Shown piece by piece: positions 37,374 through 46,820 of a stretch of 64,000 bases of DNA. The position numbers were made by a program, and so were the translations under genes. The stretch is taken from positions 300,672 through 364,671 of the forward strand of contig CAVOKN010000006.1 of the NCBI GenBank assembly GCA_963696505.1, read 5' to 3'. The notes below the pieces were generated by a model, which saw nothing but the letters and a program-made list of their open reading frames with translations, ran no database searches and was not told the origin of the DNA. This DNA is from CAVOKN01 sp963696505 (GTDB lineage: Bacteria; Pseudomonadota; Gammaproteobacteria; Burkholderiales; Rhodocyclaceae). The number at the start of each line of letters is the position of its first letter. The first letter of the stretch is position 1.

Positions 37374-38020
37374 TGCTCAATCCGGTGAAGGGATTCCTGA
37401 TCGAATATGCCGTGGCGATTCCGCCGCTGGTGCTGGCCTTCGAATTCAATCCTCAGCAGGTCACCCGCAACCGCTCGGTGAACATCACCCTCGGCAGCAC
37501 CCCCGCCACCCGTGGCGGCTTCGACTTCCTGCTCCCCAGCGAAACGCCCCGCGTCGCCCAGGGCGTGTCGGTCGAGCCCGAAAGCTTCGACGTCGAGATA
37601 CTGCTCGACGCCACCGACCGCATGAACGACAGCGATGAAATCGCCCGCAACTTCGGCGTCGAGCCCGAGCTGTCCACCCTGCGCAGCATGGTCGAGCCCA
37701 AGACTCAGGGCCCGGGCGGCGTGCAGATGCTGGCCAGCCTCGGCCTGGGGGGCAGCCGCGCCTTCCAGCGCAACGAGTCGGCCTCGGTGCTGCTGTTCGT
37801 GTGGGGCACCCATGTGCTGCCGGTCTTCCTCAAGGCGGTTGACGTCACCGAGAGCGCCCACCTCCCCAGCCTCGTTCCCTACCGCGCCACGGTCAAGCTC
37901 ACGTTGCAGGTGATCGAGGGCAACAACCCCTTCTACCTGATGGAAAAGGTGCGCCAGACCGCCTTTGCCGCGATGCACACCGGTCAGGCCGCGGCCGCCG
38001 CCGTCGGAGGACTGCTCTGA
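37373..38020 (+). CDS. eCIS baseplate protein, N-terminal part of the Pvc7/gp53-like unit
   Basis: A 215-aa protein with the opening VKGFLIEYAVAIPPLVLAFEFNPQQVTRNRS and the later PVFLKAVDVTESAHLPSLVPYRATVKLTLQVIEG. This pattern (FEFNP..., then P..V.V.E......PYRA.V.L...) is that of the baseplate protein which in Pvc7/Afp7 is joined to a LysM domain. Here the LysM part appears to be the next gene. It links the tube start to the baseplate. ATG 37373 overlaps the previous stop. Confidence 0.75.
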   Translation: MLNPVKGFLIEYAVAIPPLVLAFEFNPQQVTRNRSVNITLGSTPATRGGFDFLLPSETPRVAQGVSVEPESFDVEILLDATDRMNDSDEIARNFGVEPELSTLRSMVEPKTQGPGGVQMLASLGLGGSRAFQRNESASVLLFVWGTHVLPVFLKAVDVTESAHLPSLVPYRATVKLTLQVIEGNNPFYLMEKVRQTAFAAMHTGQAAAAAVGGLL

Positions 38021-38376
38021 TGTTCACCAAACGCTCCCGCTACCTCACGACGCGCCGTTTCGAGCCCGGAGAAGACGGCGCCCTGCCCTTCAAGGGCGTG
38101 CGGCCGCGGGTCATAGGCGCAGCCACGCCGGTGCTGGAACACGTGCTGCAACCCGGCGAGCGTTTCGACGCGCTGGGGGTGAATTACTTCAACGATGCCT
38201 ACCTCTGGCATCGCATCCTCGACGCCAACCCGGACGTGCTGTGCGCCGCGCAGCTCGAAATCATCGGCGCACCGCAATTGCCGCGGGCGGCGGGCGACGC
38301 GGCGCCGGCCGCGGGCGAGGTCTCGGACTTTGGCGAGGTGCTGCTGATTCCCCGCGCCAAGGAGGCCGGCGCGTGA
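38020..38376 (+). CDS. LysM-like (gpX/gp53-type) baseplate protein
   Basis: A 118-aa protein. Residues about 40-75 (EHVLQPGERFDALGVNYFNDAYLWHRILDANPDV) match the LysM-like motif in tail protein X and gp53, in which a compact domain caps the hub. Together with the preceding gene it probably equals one Pvc7-like protein. Its TGA overlaps the GTG of the hub gene, and its ATG overlaps the previous stop. Confidence 0.75.
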   Translation: MFTKRSRYLTTRRFEPGEDGALPFKGVRPRVIGAATPVLEHVLQPGERFDALGVNYFNDAYLWHRILDANPDVLCAAQLEIIGAPQLPRAAGDAAPAAGEVSDFGEVLLIPRAKEAGA

Positions 38377-39584
38377 TCCCCAATCTGCTGGCGGGCCTCA
38401 CGCGCGATCCTGCCGAGTGCGTCGTGAAGATCAACGACGCACCGATAGAGGCGCTCTACCCGCTGCTCGCCGAAGTCACCGTCGAGACCGGACGCAACGC
38501 CCCCGATACCGCGACGCTGACTTTCGAATCGCGGCGCGACGAGCGCGGCGAATGGCTGGTGCAGGATGCCACCGGCCTGTTCGACGACACGCCGCTGATG
38601 CGGGAGTGGAACCGCATCAGCATCGCGGCCGTCTTCGGCAGCCGCGAGGAAGAGGTGCTGCGCGGCTTCATCCGCCAGATCCGCGCGGAATATCCGGAAG
38701 ACGCCGGCGCCGCCAGGCTGGTGGTGGAGTGCCAGGACGAGTCCCTCCAACTCGACCGCCAGCACCGTCGCAAGTCCTGGGGCACGGAGCAGATCCCAAG
38801 CTCGGACATGCTGATCCTGAGCGAAACCCTGGGCCAGTATTCGGGCCTCTCCCCCGACAAGATGAGTGCCACCGGCCAGACGCGCATCGTCGGCCTCAAC
38901 CAGGACGGCACCGACATCCAGTTGCTCCAGGCCCGCGCCGAGGAGAACGGCTACGAGCTCTACTTCCGCCGCGGGCTTGTGTACTTCGGGCCGCCCCGCG
39001 CCGGCCTGCCCCTGCCCCAGCCGACCCTTTCGGTCTATGCCGGCCGGACCGGCAACTGCATCTCGATCAACGCCACCGCCGACGCCCACCAGCCCGATGC
39101 CGTGGCCTTCGACCTGCCGGCCGAATCGGGCGAGGGATCGAGCGAAGTGATCGTCGAACCCGACCTGCCGGTGATGGGCAACGAGCGCGCAGGCAACCCC
39201 GAGGCCGGATTGCCGGCCTTCGTCTGGCGCATGAGTGGCTCCGCCGGTACCAGCGAGGCGGTGCTGCGCGCCAAGGCGCTGCACAGGGCCAACGAGGCCG
39301 ATCTGCACAAGATCCAGGCCGAGGGCGAACTCGACGGCACGCTCTACGGACACGTGCTGCTGCCCGGCCTGCCGGTGGGAGTGGACGGGGTCGGCAGCCG
39401 GCTGGCAGGCCTCTACTACGTTGACGGCGTGACCCACACCTTCAACGCCGGCGGCTACCGCCAGCGCTTCCGCCTGCTGCGCAACGCCTGGGGCGACAAC
39501 CTCGACACCCTGCCCGGCGCCGGCCCCCTGGCGGCGGTGATGGGCGGCATCGATCTGTCATTCGGCGTGGGAGTGGGCTTGTGA
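38373..39584 (+). CDS. Baseplate hub protein (gp27/phage late control D-like)
   Basis: A 403-aa protein from GTG 38373. The N-terminal beta-barrel pattern (VTVETGRNAPDTATLTFES, then ISIAAVFGSREEEVLRGFIRQIRAEYPE) and the middle (LVVECQDESLQLDR, ILSETLGQYSGL, DIQLLQARAEENGYELYFRRGLVYF) match the gp27/VgrG N-terminal module that forms the hub trimer. It links tube to spike. The spike is a separate gene (39808), so the VgrG of PVC (Pvc8) is split here into two proteins. Confidence 0.87.
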   Translation: MIPNLLAGLTRDPAECVVKINDAPIEALYPLLAEVTVETGRNAPDTATLTFESRRDERGEWLVQDATGLFDDTPLMREWNRISIAAVFGSREEEVLRGFIRQIRAEYPEDAGAARLVVECQDESLQLDRQHRRKSWGTEQIPSSDMLILSETLGQYSGLSPDKMSATGQTRIVGLNQDGTDIQLLQARAEENGYELYFRRGLVYFGPPRAGLPLPQPTLSVYAGRTGNCISINATADAHQPDAVAFDLPAESGEGSSEVIVEPDLPVMGNERAGNPEAGLPAFVWRMSGSAGTSEAVLRAKALHRANEADLHKIQAEGELDGTLYGHVLLPGLPVGVDGVGSRLAGLYYVDGVTHTFNAGGYRQRFRLLRNAWGDNLDTLPGAGPLAAVMGGIDLSFGVGVGL

Positions 39585-39623
39585 TGACCGAAACCCATCT
39601 CGCTCTCCACCCTGCGACATCCC

Positions 39624-39677
39624 GTAGGGCGCGCCGTGCGCGCCGATCCAACCACGCTGCGCACCGCGCACGCTGCC
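39624..39677. repeat. REP-like GTAGGG repeat, copy 2, and a C-rich palindrome
   Basis: GTAGGGCGCGCCGTGCGCGCC followed by ACGCTGCGCACCGCGCACGC forms hairpins like copy 1. It lies in the 223-bp gap between hub and spike genes, one of the few breaks in the locus. Downstream, CCCCCTTCC/GGAAGGGGG (39771-39791) forms a second hairpin. The short frame from 39584 to 39811 across this gap is not credible as a gene. Confidence 0.55.
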
Positions 39678-39807
39678 TGACGTCCGAGAAGGCCACCCGC
39701 GCCGCCCGCCGGGCCGCCACCGAGGGCAGCGCAGTCAGGACCGGAGCCGCGCAGCGGCGAGCCGTGACCACCCCCTTCCTTGGGAAGGGGGGCGGGAGGA
39801 CGGTCCC

Positions 39808-40626
39808 ATGAGCGACACCGAACGCGCCCTCGCCCAGACGCTGCGCAGCCAGCGCACCTACGGCAAGTACCGCGGCTTCGTGGTGGACAACGCCGACCCC
39901 GACCTGCGCGGCCGCGTCAAGGTGCAGGTGCCGGCACTGCTGGGCGACCAATTCACCGACTGGGCGCTGCCCTGCGTGCCCTACGGCGGACTGGCGGACC
40001 AGGGCTGGTTCTGTGTGCCGGAAGTCGGCGCCCAGGTGTGGGTCGAATTCGAGGGCGGCGACCTCGCCCACCCGATCTGGACCGGCACCTTCTGGCAGGC
40101 TGCCGGCGACCCCCCGGCCGAAGTCACCGCCCAGCCCCAGTCCCACGTGTTCAAGACCGCCGGTGGCCACTGGCTGACTTTCGAGGACACGTCGGGCTCC
40201 GAACAGGTGCACCTGCAGCACAGCGGCGGCGCCACGCTGGACATCGACCACGAGGGCACGCTCGCGCTCACCGACCAGAACGGCGCCCATCTGACACTCG
40301 ATGCCGCCGCCGGCGAGGTCGTGGTCGAGGATGCCAACGGCAACAGCCTGACGATGAGTTCCAGTGGCATCACGATTCAGGATTCGAGCGGCAACAAGAT
40401 CGAGATGGCCGCCGCCGGCATCACCCTGAAGGGAATGAAGGTCGTTCTGGATGCCCCCCAGGTGCTGCTCGGCGGAGAAGGCGGTGAACCGGTGATCAAG
40501 GGCCAGAGCTTCCTGACCCTGCTCGCCACCCACGTGCACACCTGCACCGCGCCCGGCAGTCCGACCTCGCCAGCGATTCCCCAGGGCGAGATGGCTAGCC
40601 TTTCCATGAAGGTCAAGACAGCATGA
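39808..40626 (+). CDS. Baseplate spike protein (gp5/gpV-like)
   Basis: A 272-aa protein. An OB-fold domain (YRGFVVDNADPDLRGRVKVQVPAL...CVPEVGAQVWVEFEGGDLAHPIWTGTFW) is followed by a repeating beta-helix (GGATLDIDHEGTLALTDQNGAHLTLDAAAGEVVV, and so on), the needle of the VgrG/gp5 type. It pierces the target membrane. The end HVHTCTAPGSPTSP has a His/Cys cluster that could bind metal at the tip. No lysozyme domain is present. It has a GGGAGG ribosome site and overlaps gp25. Confidence 0.9.
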   Translation: MSDTERALAQTLRSQRTYGKYRGFVVDNADPDLRGRVKVQVPALLGDQFTDWALPCVPYGGLADQGWFCVPEVGAQVWVEFEGGDLAHPIWTGTFWQAAGDPPAEVTAQPQSHVFKTAGGHWLTFEDTSGSEQVHLQHSGGATLDIDHEGTLALTDQNGAHLTLDAAAGEVVVEDANGNSLTMSSSGITIQDSSGNKIEMAAAGITLKGMKVVLDAPQVLLGGEGGEPVIKGQSFLTLLATHVHTCTAPGSPTSPAIPQGEMASLSMKVKTA

Positions 40627-41039
40627 GCAGACGCCTCGCCGACCCGCCCTACCTGGCTTTTCCCCTGCGCATCGCGCGGCCGGCCGACGCAAGCTCCGCG
40701 GACCCGCGCCAGTGGCCGCGGCTGGCGGGCCGCGCCGAGCACATCCGCGGCCAGATCGAGCAGATCCTGTTCACGGTTTCCGGCGAGCGCGTGTTCCGGC
40801 CCGAGTTCGGCGCGGGGCTGCGCACCCTGCTGTTCGAGCCCAATGCCTCGCCGCTGTGGCAGGTCACCCAGCGGCGGCTGGCCGCGGCGCTGGGCGAGGC
40901 GCTCACCGGCGAAGTCGATCCGCGCTCGCTGGAAATCGAAGTCAGCGGCGCCGACGCGCAACTGGTGGTGCGCATCGCCTACACCCTGGCCGCCATCGGC
41001 CGGCGCGAAGAGCTGGTGCTGACGGGAGGAGCGAGCTGA
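40623..41039 (+). CDS. Baseplate wedge protein (gp25/GPW family)
   Basis: A 138-aa gp25-like protein. The core GRAEHIRGQIEQILFTVSGERVFRPEFGAGLRTLLFEP and ITYTLAAIG-type end are classic. In the particle it connects the baseplate wedges with the sheath. It overlaps spike and wedge genes by 4 and 1 nt. Confidence 0.93.
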   Translation: MSRRLADPPYLAFPLRIARPADASSADPRQWPRLAGRAEHIRGQIEQILFTVSGERVFRPEFGAGLRTLLFEPNASPLWQVTQRRLAAALGEALTGEVDPRSLEIEVSGADAQLVVRIAYTLAAIGRREELVLTGGAS

Positions 41040-42223
41040 TGGCCCTCGACCCCGCGGTTCGCCTCGACTATGCCGGCGGCTGCCCCGACTGCGGGCGACG
41101 CCGCGTCGAATTGCCCCAGGTGCGGCCCCAGGTCGGCGACGACTTCGACTGGGATCTGCGCGACTACGACGGCTTCCGTCTCTTCATGCTGGAGGGATTG
41201 GCGGCGCGCTTCCCGGAGCGGCGGCGGTGGACCCCTGCGGACGTGGAGGTGGCGCTGGCGGAGGTGCTCGCCGCGCAGCTCGACAAGCTCTCCGACATGC
41301 AGGACCGGGTTGCCGCCGAATTCACCCTGGAGACCGCCCGCCGGCCGGAGACGGTGCGGCGCCTGCTGTCGCTGATCGGCTACGACGCGCTGCGGCTGGC
41401 CCAGGATCTGGGCGAGCCACCCTTCGACCGTCCCGCGGCGGCGGACGACGGCCGCAGCGCCATCGAGCGCCTCGAACAGTACTGGCTCGACCATCCCGAG
41501 CGCATGGACCTGGCGCGGCTCGCCGGGCCGCGGGCGATCCGCCTCCAGCATCGCATGGTGACCCTGGAGGACTTCGCGCTGCGGCTCGAAGAGCATCCGC
41601 TGGTCGAGCGCGCCCACGCCTGGGAAACCTGGGGCGGCTCGTGGCAGGTGATCCGCATCGCATTGATCCCGGCGCTGCGCCGCGACCTCGACGCCACGGG
41701 GCCCTGGCCTCAGGCCTTGAGCGACGCCACGGCCCGCTTCCATGCCGAGCGCGGCTTGCCCCTGCCGAACCTCGCCGCCGGGCCGACCCTGCGCGCGATC
41801 CTGCTGCCCTATGTGGAGGCCTACCGTATGGCCGGCCAGGCGGTTGAACTGGCCCGCGCCATCGAGGTTGGCATCGTCATCGCGCTGTCGATCCAGGTGG
41901 CTGCCAACCATTTCCAAAGCGAAGTGCGCGACGCCGCCACCCAGGCCCTGGGCACCGGGCCGGGCGGCTTCTTCGCACCGGGTCGGCTGCGCTTCGGCGA
42001 GGATCTGTGGGCCAGCGACATCGTGCAGACGCTCACTGCCCTGGGTGGCGTGAGCAACGTCTGCCTCAACCGCTTCAAGCGCCTCGGCGACCGCTTCCCC
42101 GACGAGGCGAGCAGCGGCCGCGTCGCCCTCGACGGGCTGGAAGTTGCGGTCTGCGACAACCTGCCCAACACGCCGGCCCGCGGCTACTTCCGGCTGACGC
42201 TGCACGGCGGACAGAAAGGCTGA
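41039..42223 (+). CDS. Baseplate wedge protein (gp6/baseplate-J-like)
   Basis: A 394-aa protein. It opens with a CPDCGRR sequence, has helical parts (ADVEVALAEVLAAQLDKLSDMQDRVAAE, RLLSLIGYD) and later the baseplate J-like module (HRMVTLEDFALRLEEHPLVERAHAWETWGGSWQVIRIALIP...). The order gp25 - J-like - J-like is the same in Afp/PVC (genes 9 and 11-12). The ATG at 41039 overlaps the gp25 stop by one base. Confidence 0.85.
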   Translation: MALDPAVRLDYAGGCPDCGRRRVELPQVRPQVGDDFDWDLRDYDGFRLFMLEGLAARFPERRRWTPADVEVALAEVLAAQLDKLSDMQDRVAAEFTLETARRPETVRRLLSLIGYDALRLAQDLGEPPFDRPAAADDGRSAIERLEQYWLDHPERMDLARLAGPRAIRLQHRMVTLEDFALRLEEHPLVERAHAWETWGGSWQVIRIALIPALRRDLDATGPWPQALSDATARFHAERGLPLPNLAAGPTLRAILLPYVEAYRMAGQAVELARAIEVGIVIALSIQVAANHFQSEVRDAATQALGTGPGGFFAPGRLRFGEDLWASDIVQTLTALGGVSNVCLNRFKRLGDRFPDEASSGRVALDGLEVAVCDNLPNTPARGYFRLTLHGGQKG

Positions 42224-42224
42224 C

Positions 42225-45152
42225 ATGGCACGCGACCTGACCCGCTGGAACCGCGCCGGCCTCGCCCGGGTGCGCTACATCGATGGCAACGCCGCGGTGT
42301 TCCTGGAGCGCATGCGGGCACGGCTGGCCGTCGACTTTCCCGAGTGGCCCGCCACGGCGGCCGAGGATGCCCCACCCAAGCAGGCGATGGAAGCGCTCTA
42401 CGGGCGCAACCCGGACGATCTGTTGTGGCAACTCACCCGCGGCTACGCCCGCAGCACCCACGTGCTGGCGGAGTCCCTGGACGCCATCGCCAACGAAGGC
42501 TGGATCGGTACCGCCACGCAATGGGAGAACCTGCGCCGGCTCACCGCCATGCTGGACTACGCCCCCCATCCGCCGGCCTCGGCCTTCACCGAACTGGCGG
42601 TGGACTACAAGCCCGGCGCCGTGGGCAAGCTGACAGCCGGATTCCAGGTGAAGCACACGCCGCCCGGCGGCGGCAAGCCGGTGATCTTCGAAACCCTGGC
42701 GGACCTCGACGGCGATGCGGCACTGAACGAGTTGCGCCCCAGAGACTGGGACCGCAATCCGGTCAAGCTCAGCGGGGCGAAGCTCACCGTCGCCGGTCGC
42801 CTCGACAAACTGAAGAGCGGCGAGCCGGTGATCCTGGAGGACGAGCGCGACAGCCGTCATCTTCAGGCCCACCTCATCGTCGGGGTGGACACCGGCGCGA
42901 GCACCACCACCCTGCACCTTTCGCCACCGGTGTCGCGCAACGACGGCTTCCTGCGCGGCTACACCCGCTTCCACCTGCTGCCCAAGGAAAGGCTGCGGGC
43001 GATCGATCCGCGCACCACCGGTGCCCATATCGGGCGCAGCCTGCGCATCGCCGGCAGCCTGGAGGGCCTGCGGGCGGGGGATATCGTCGCCATCGGCCGG
43101 CCCGACGCCAAGCCCATCTACCGCCGCATCAAGGCGGTGCAGGGCGAGCACCTCGTGTTCCACGATCCCCTGGGCGAAGTGGACCTCGCCAATGCCACGA
43201 TCATGACGCCGATCAGCGTGCCCATCGCCCACCTGGGCGGGAACAAGCGCGGCATCGAGGCGCCGGACATCGAGCCCCCCCACGAAGGCTGGAAGCTGCG
43301 CACGCTGTACGTGGCGGGAGACTGGAGCTGGCTGGCGGGGCGCTGGCTGGCGGACATCCGCCACGCGGGAAATCCGGTACGCGAATACCTGCCGATGTAC
43401 GAATGCTTCAACGCGGATTACTTCGCGCCGAGCGGCGACGGCGCGCATCCCCTGGCCGGCTACACCGCCGTGACATTGACATGGTCAGACGACGAGGACC
43501 GTACCGAGGACGGCCAGGCCCTCGGCCTGGAGAATCCCCAGGCGCTGCTGGTGGCGCCCCGCGCGCCGGGGCCGTGGCGGCCGGACACCTTCCTCCAGAA
43601 GAGCGACGAAGGCCGGCTGAGCGAACCCCTGGTGGTGGAACAGCCGAAGAAGCTCGCCCCCGGCGACCTCGCCGTGGTCGCCCGCGGCGGCTGCCTAGCG
43701 TGGGCGCGTCTGCGCCACGTCAGCGTGGATGCCGAGAATTCACAGGCCAGACTGGAAACCGCGGACGGCTGGCAGGACAGGGGCGACGGTCCGTTCTACC
43801 TCGAAACCACCCGCGTCTTCGGCCACTTCGCCGAGGTCGCCCGGCTGACCGACGCCGCGCAAAACGACACGCCGCTCACCGACACCACGATCGCGCTGAC
43901 CAGCCTGCCGGCGTCCCTACGCCCAGGACGCCGCCTGCTCGCCGATAACGGCAAGGAGGTGATCGCCAACCGCGTGGTCGAACTCTCGCCGCCCGGCGAA
44001 TCGCCCTGGCTGCGGCTCGCCGATGCGCCGCCCAAGGGCAGCCGCTACGGCAAGCTGCGGCTGTCCGGCAACGTGGTGGCCGCTGCCCACGGCGAGGCGA
44101 AACCCGCCAAGGTGCTGGGCAGCGGCAGTGGCGCCCTCAATCACCAGCGCTTCCTGCTCGACGTCGCAGACGCGAGCTTCGTTCCCGACCCGGCCATGCC
44201 CGCCGGGGTGCGGGCCGATCTGGTGGTGAGCGTGGCCGGCGAGGTCTGGGCGCAGAGCGCCAACCTGCGCGACTCGGGCACCGCCGATGCCCATTACCAG
44301 GTACGCCAGAGCGAGGACGCCAATCTCTGGATCGAATTCGGCGATGGCCGCAACGGCCGGCGTCTGCCCACCGGCGGCAACAACGTCGTGGTGCGCTACC
44401 GTCAGGGCGTGGGGGCGGGCGGCAACCTGCCGCCGGGCAGCCTGATCAAGCCGGTCCATCCCCATCCGCTGGTGGCGGCGGTGCGCCAGCCGATGCCCGC
44501 CTCCGGCGGCGGCGAGCGGGAATCGGCCGGGTCCCTGCGCGACAACGCGTCTTCGGCGCTGCTGGCGCTGGAGCGCGCCGTCTCACTCACCGACTACGCG
44601 GCGCTGGCCCGAGCCAACGCCGGCGTCGCCCAGGCCACCGCCTTTCGTCTCGCGACCGGCCGCGGCCAGCGCGAGAAGGTCGAGGTGGTGGTGGTGCCGG
44701 CCGGCGGCGGCAGCTTCACGCCGGCGCTCAAAGCGAGCCTCGAAGCCTTCCTGCTGACCCATTCCCTGCCCGGGGTGCAGCTTGTGGTCAGCGCCTATCA
44801 GCCGCTGCGGATCCGGCTCAAGGCGACGGTTCGCGTGCGGCCCGAGGCCTTCGAACCCGAGGCGGTGCGGGCCGCGACCGTGGCCGCCCTCGCCAGCGCC
44901 TTTGCGCTGGAGCGCCGCCGCCTCGGCCAGCCGCTCTACCGCAGCGAAGCCTATGCCGTGGCGGACGCGGTGGCCGGGGTCGAGAACAGCGACGTCGAAA
45001 TCCTCCTCGCAGCGCAGGAGTCAGCCGCGGCGAAGCGGGTCGTGCACGATGCCAGCGGCCGGGTGCTGGCGGTCCATCCCCAGCCGCGGCAATGCGTGCA
45101 TCGCGCCGATGCCGCCGACATCGAAGTGCGTGTGGAGACGTTCACCCTATGA
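42225..45152 (+). CDS. Large baseplate assembly protein (baseplate-J-like, Pvc12-type)
   Basis: A 975-aa protein. The N-terminal half is helical with many Trp/Tyr; the C-terminal third (LWIEFGDGRNGRRLPTGGNNVVVRYRQGVGAGGNLPPGSL, then ERAVSLTDYAALARANAGVAQATAFRL) contains the typical putative baseplate assembly/J motif. In Afp/PVC these proteins form the wedge hexamer with the gp6 protein. The last 4 nt overlap the next gene. No sign of a frameshift despite the length. Confidence 0.88.
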   Translation: MARDLTRWNRAGLARVRYIDGNAAVFLERMRARLAVDFPEWPATAAEDAPPKQAMEALYGRNPDDLLWQLTRGYARSTHVLAESLDAIANEGWIGTATQWENLRRLTAMLDYAPHPPASAFTELAVDYKPGAVGKLTAGFQVKHTPPGGGKPVIFETLADLDGDAALNELRPRDWDRNPVKLSGAKLTVAGRLDKLKSGEPVILEDERDSRHLQAHLIVGVDTGASTTTLHLSPPVSRNDGFLRGYTRFHLLPKERLRAIDPRTTGAHIGRSLRIAGSLEGLRAGDIVAIGRPDAKPIYRRIKAVQGEHLVFHDPLGEVDLANATIMTPISVPIAHLGGNKRGIEAPDIEPPHEGWKLRTLYVAGDWSWLAGRWLADIRHAGNPVREYLPMYECFNADYFAPSGDGAHPLAGYTAVTLTWSDDEDRTEDGQALGLENPQALLVAPRAPGPWRPDTFLQKSDEGRLSEPLVVEQPKKLAPGDLAVVARGGCLAWARLRHVSVDAENSQARLETADGWQDRGDGPFYLETTRVFGHFAEVARLTDAAQNDTPLTDTTIALTSLPASLRPGRRLLADNGKEVIANRVVELSPPGESPWLRLADAPPKGSRYGKLRLSGNVVAAAHGEAKPAKVLGSGSGALNHQRFLLDVADASFVPDPAMPAGVRADLVVSVAGEVWAQSANLRDSGTADAHYQVRQSEDANLWIEFGDGRNGRRLPTGGNNVVVRYRQGVGAGGNLPPGSLIKPVHPHPLVAAVRQPMPASGGGERESAGSLRDNASSALLALERAVSLTDYAALARANAGVAQATAFRLATGRGQREKVEVVVVPAGGGSFTPALKASLEAFLLTHSLPGVQLVVSAYQPLRIRLKATVRVRPEAFEPEAVRAATVAALASAFALERRRLGQPLYRSEAYAVADAVAGVENSDVEILLAAQESAAAKRVVHDASGRVLAVHPQPRQCVHRADAADIEVRVETFTL

Positions 45153-46810
45153 GCACCCGCCCGATGGACTTCGCGACGCTCCTCTACCGGCAGTTGCCGG
45201 AGGTGTTCCGCGAACGCGACAACACCCCGGAACTTCCCGATGGCAGCCGCTCGCCCGGCGACCTGGCGCGCCTGTGCGCGACCTGGGGTGAGCTGCTGGA
45301 CGCCTTCTACCGCAGTCAGCTCCAGCGCTATTACGACATCTTCCCCGAGCAGGAGGGTGAGCCCGACGCCGAGGGCCTGGCGCGCGGCTGCCAGCCCTGG
45401 GTGCTGCCCTACCTCGCCCAGTTGCTCGACGTGCCATTGATCGCCCCGCTGGAATCGGGCCGGCGCGCCGAGATCGGCCGCGCCATCGCCTGGCGCCAAC
45501 GCAAGGGCACGCCGCTGGCGGTGGAACAGATCGCAGAAAGCGTCGCCGGCATGGAAGTCGAGATCCGCGAGGGTTTCCGCAAACTCGCCACGACGCCGAA
45601 GGCCGGATTCGCCCTGTTGCCGGAGAGCGTCTTTGGCGAGCCCGACGGAGCCTTCCCGCGCCGCTTCCGGCTGCAGCGCGTGGAGCATCCTGGCCTGCCG
45701 GCCGGCAGCGTCGACTTCCGCCGCGCTTCCCGGGCGATCCAGGCCGAGTCCGAGAGCCCGGCAAGCAAGACGACGGCCTTCTCCGACACGTCCGTTCCCT
45801 GGCGCCAGAAATGGCCCCACGGCGTGCCCTGCTTCCCCGGCAGCTTCCAGGACGTGGCGCCGCGCACCGCCGATCTGCGCACGCCCGGCGTTGATCGCGG
45901 CTACGCCCACCCGCGGCGGGTGGTACTGCACGCGCCGCCCTTCCCCGGCTTCTTCGCGCCCCAGCCGGCGAGCGTGCCGTGGAGCGCGATCCGCGACGCC
46001 GTGCTGGCCGGCGATGCGCTGCCGGAAGGCCTGCCGCTGACTTTGGTCAGCGCGGCCGGCCGCCGCAGCCTGAGCGGCGTCGGCACGGCGCCGGTGCGCA
46101 TACGCGGCGTGGTCGAGCTCAACGGCGCGACCGAATGGAGCTTTGCCAATCTGTGGTTCGACAACAAGGTCGAGGTCAATGACGGACGGGTCGCGGCCAG
46201 TGACTGCGCCTTGCGCGAGCTGTACATCCATACCGTGGATGCCGCGCGTCCGGTGGCGGCGGCGCACGCCTGCCTCGTCAAGCGCCTGATTGCGCCGCGC
46301 AGCCTGGTGACATTGGAATACGTGACGATCCTCGAACGCCTGGTGTGCGAGCGGCTGCAGATGAGCGATTCGATCCTGCTGCCCGCTCCCCACAAAGATC
46401 TCATCGACGACGACGTGCCCGCCGCCGGCTGCACACGTTATTCACGCCTGTCCTACATCCCGATCCTCGCCGATCCAGAGGACCCCTTCGCGGTCAACGA
46501 CCCGAACTGGATCTCCCAGGGCAAGCGTTCGCAACTGCGGGTGCATGGCGCGAGCTGCACCACCCTGGACCCCATCTTCTGGAACACCGACTTCGGCACG
46601 CCGGGTTGCGCCGTGCTGCACCCGTCGGCGGACGAGCGCCTGCGCTTCGGCGCCGAGGACGGCGGCGAATTGGGCGCCTGCCACCAGCTCGCCTACACCC
46701 TGCGCGAGCGCGCGGTCATCGAAAAGCTGAAGGATTTCCTGCCGGTGGGCATCGAAGCGGTGCTCGCCCCCGATGCGAGCCTGGTCTGCGCCCCGCCGCA
46801 GCCGAGATAG
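45149..46810 (+). CDS. Tail protein I-like baseplate/fibre-connector protein
   Basis: A 553-aa protein. The N-terminal 150 residues (DFATLLYRQLPEVFRERDN..., SPGDLARLCATWGELLDAFYRSQLQRYYDIF..., LPYLAQLLDVPLI, AWRQRKGTPLAVEQIAESVAGMEVEI) have the pattern of tail protein I (gpI) as used in eCIS to link wedge and fibre. The rest is beta-rich and likely forms a right-handed helix or adhesive arm. Start ATG 45149 overlaps the preceding stop (ATGA). Confidence 0.8.
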   Translation: MSTRPMDFATLLYRQLPEVFRERDNTPELPDGSRSPGDLARLCATWGELLDAFYRSQLQRYYDIFPEQEGEPDAEGLARGCQPWVLPYLAQLLDVPLIAPLESGRRAEIGRAIAWRQRKGTPLAVEQIAESVAGMEVEIREGFRKLATTPKAGFALLPESVFGEPDGAFPRRFRLQRVEHPGLPAGSVDFRRASRAIQAESESPASKTTAFSDTSVPWRQKWPHGVPCFPGSFQDVAPRTADLRTPGVDRGYAHPRRVVLHAPPFPGFFAPQPASVPWSAIRDAVLAGDALPEGLPLTLVSAAGRRSLSGVGTAPVRIRGVVELNGATEWSFANLWFDNKVEVNDGRVAASDCALRELYIHTVDAARPVAAAHACLVKRLIAPRSLVTLEYVTILERLVCERLQMSDSILLPAPHKDLIDDDVPAAGCTRYSRLSYIPILADPEDPFAVNDPNWISQGKRSQLRVHGASCTTLDPIFWNTDFGTPGCAVLHPSADERLRFGAEDGGELGACHQLAYTLRERAVIEKLKDFLPVGIEAVLAPDASLVCAPPQPR

Positions 46811-46820
46811 GACCAACGCC

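Noticed and set aside
39584..39811. 75-aa plus-strand ORF between hub and spike genes
   Set aside because: It runs through REP-like repeats, is Arg/Ala-rich and has no family pattern; its coupling to the hub stop is probably accidental.
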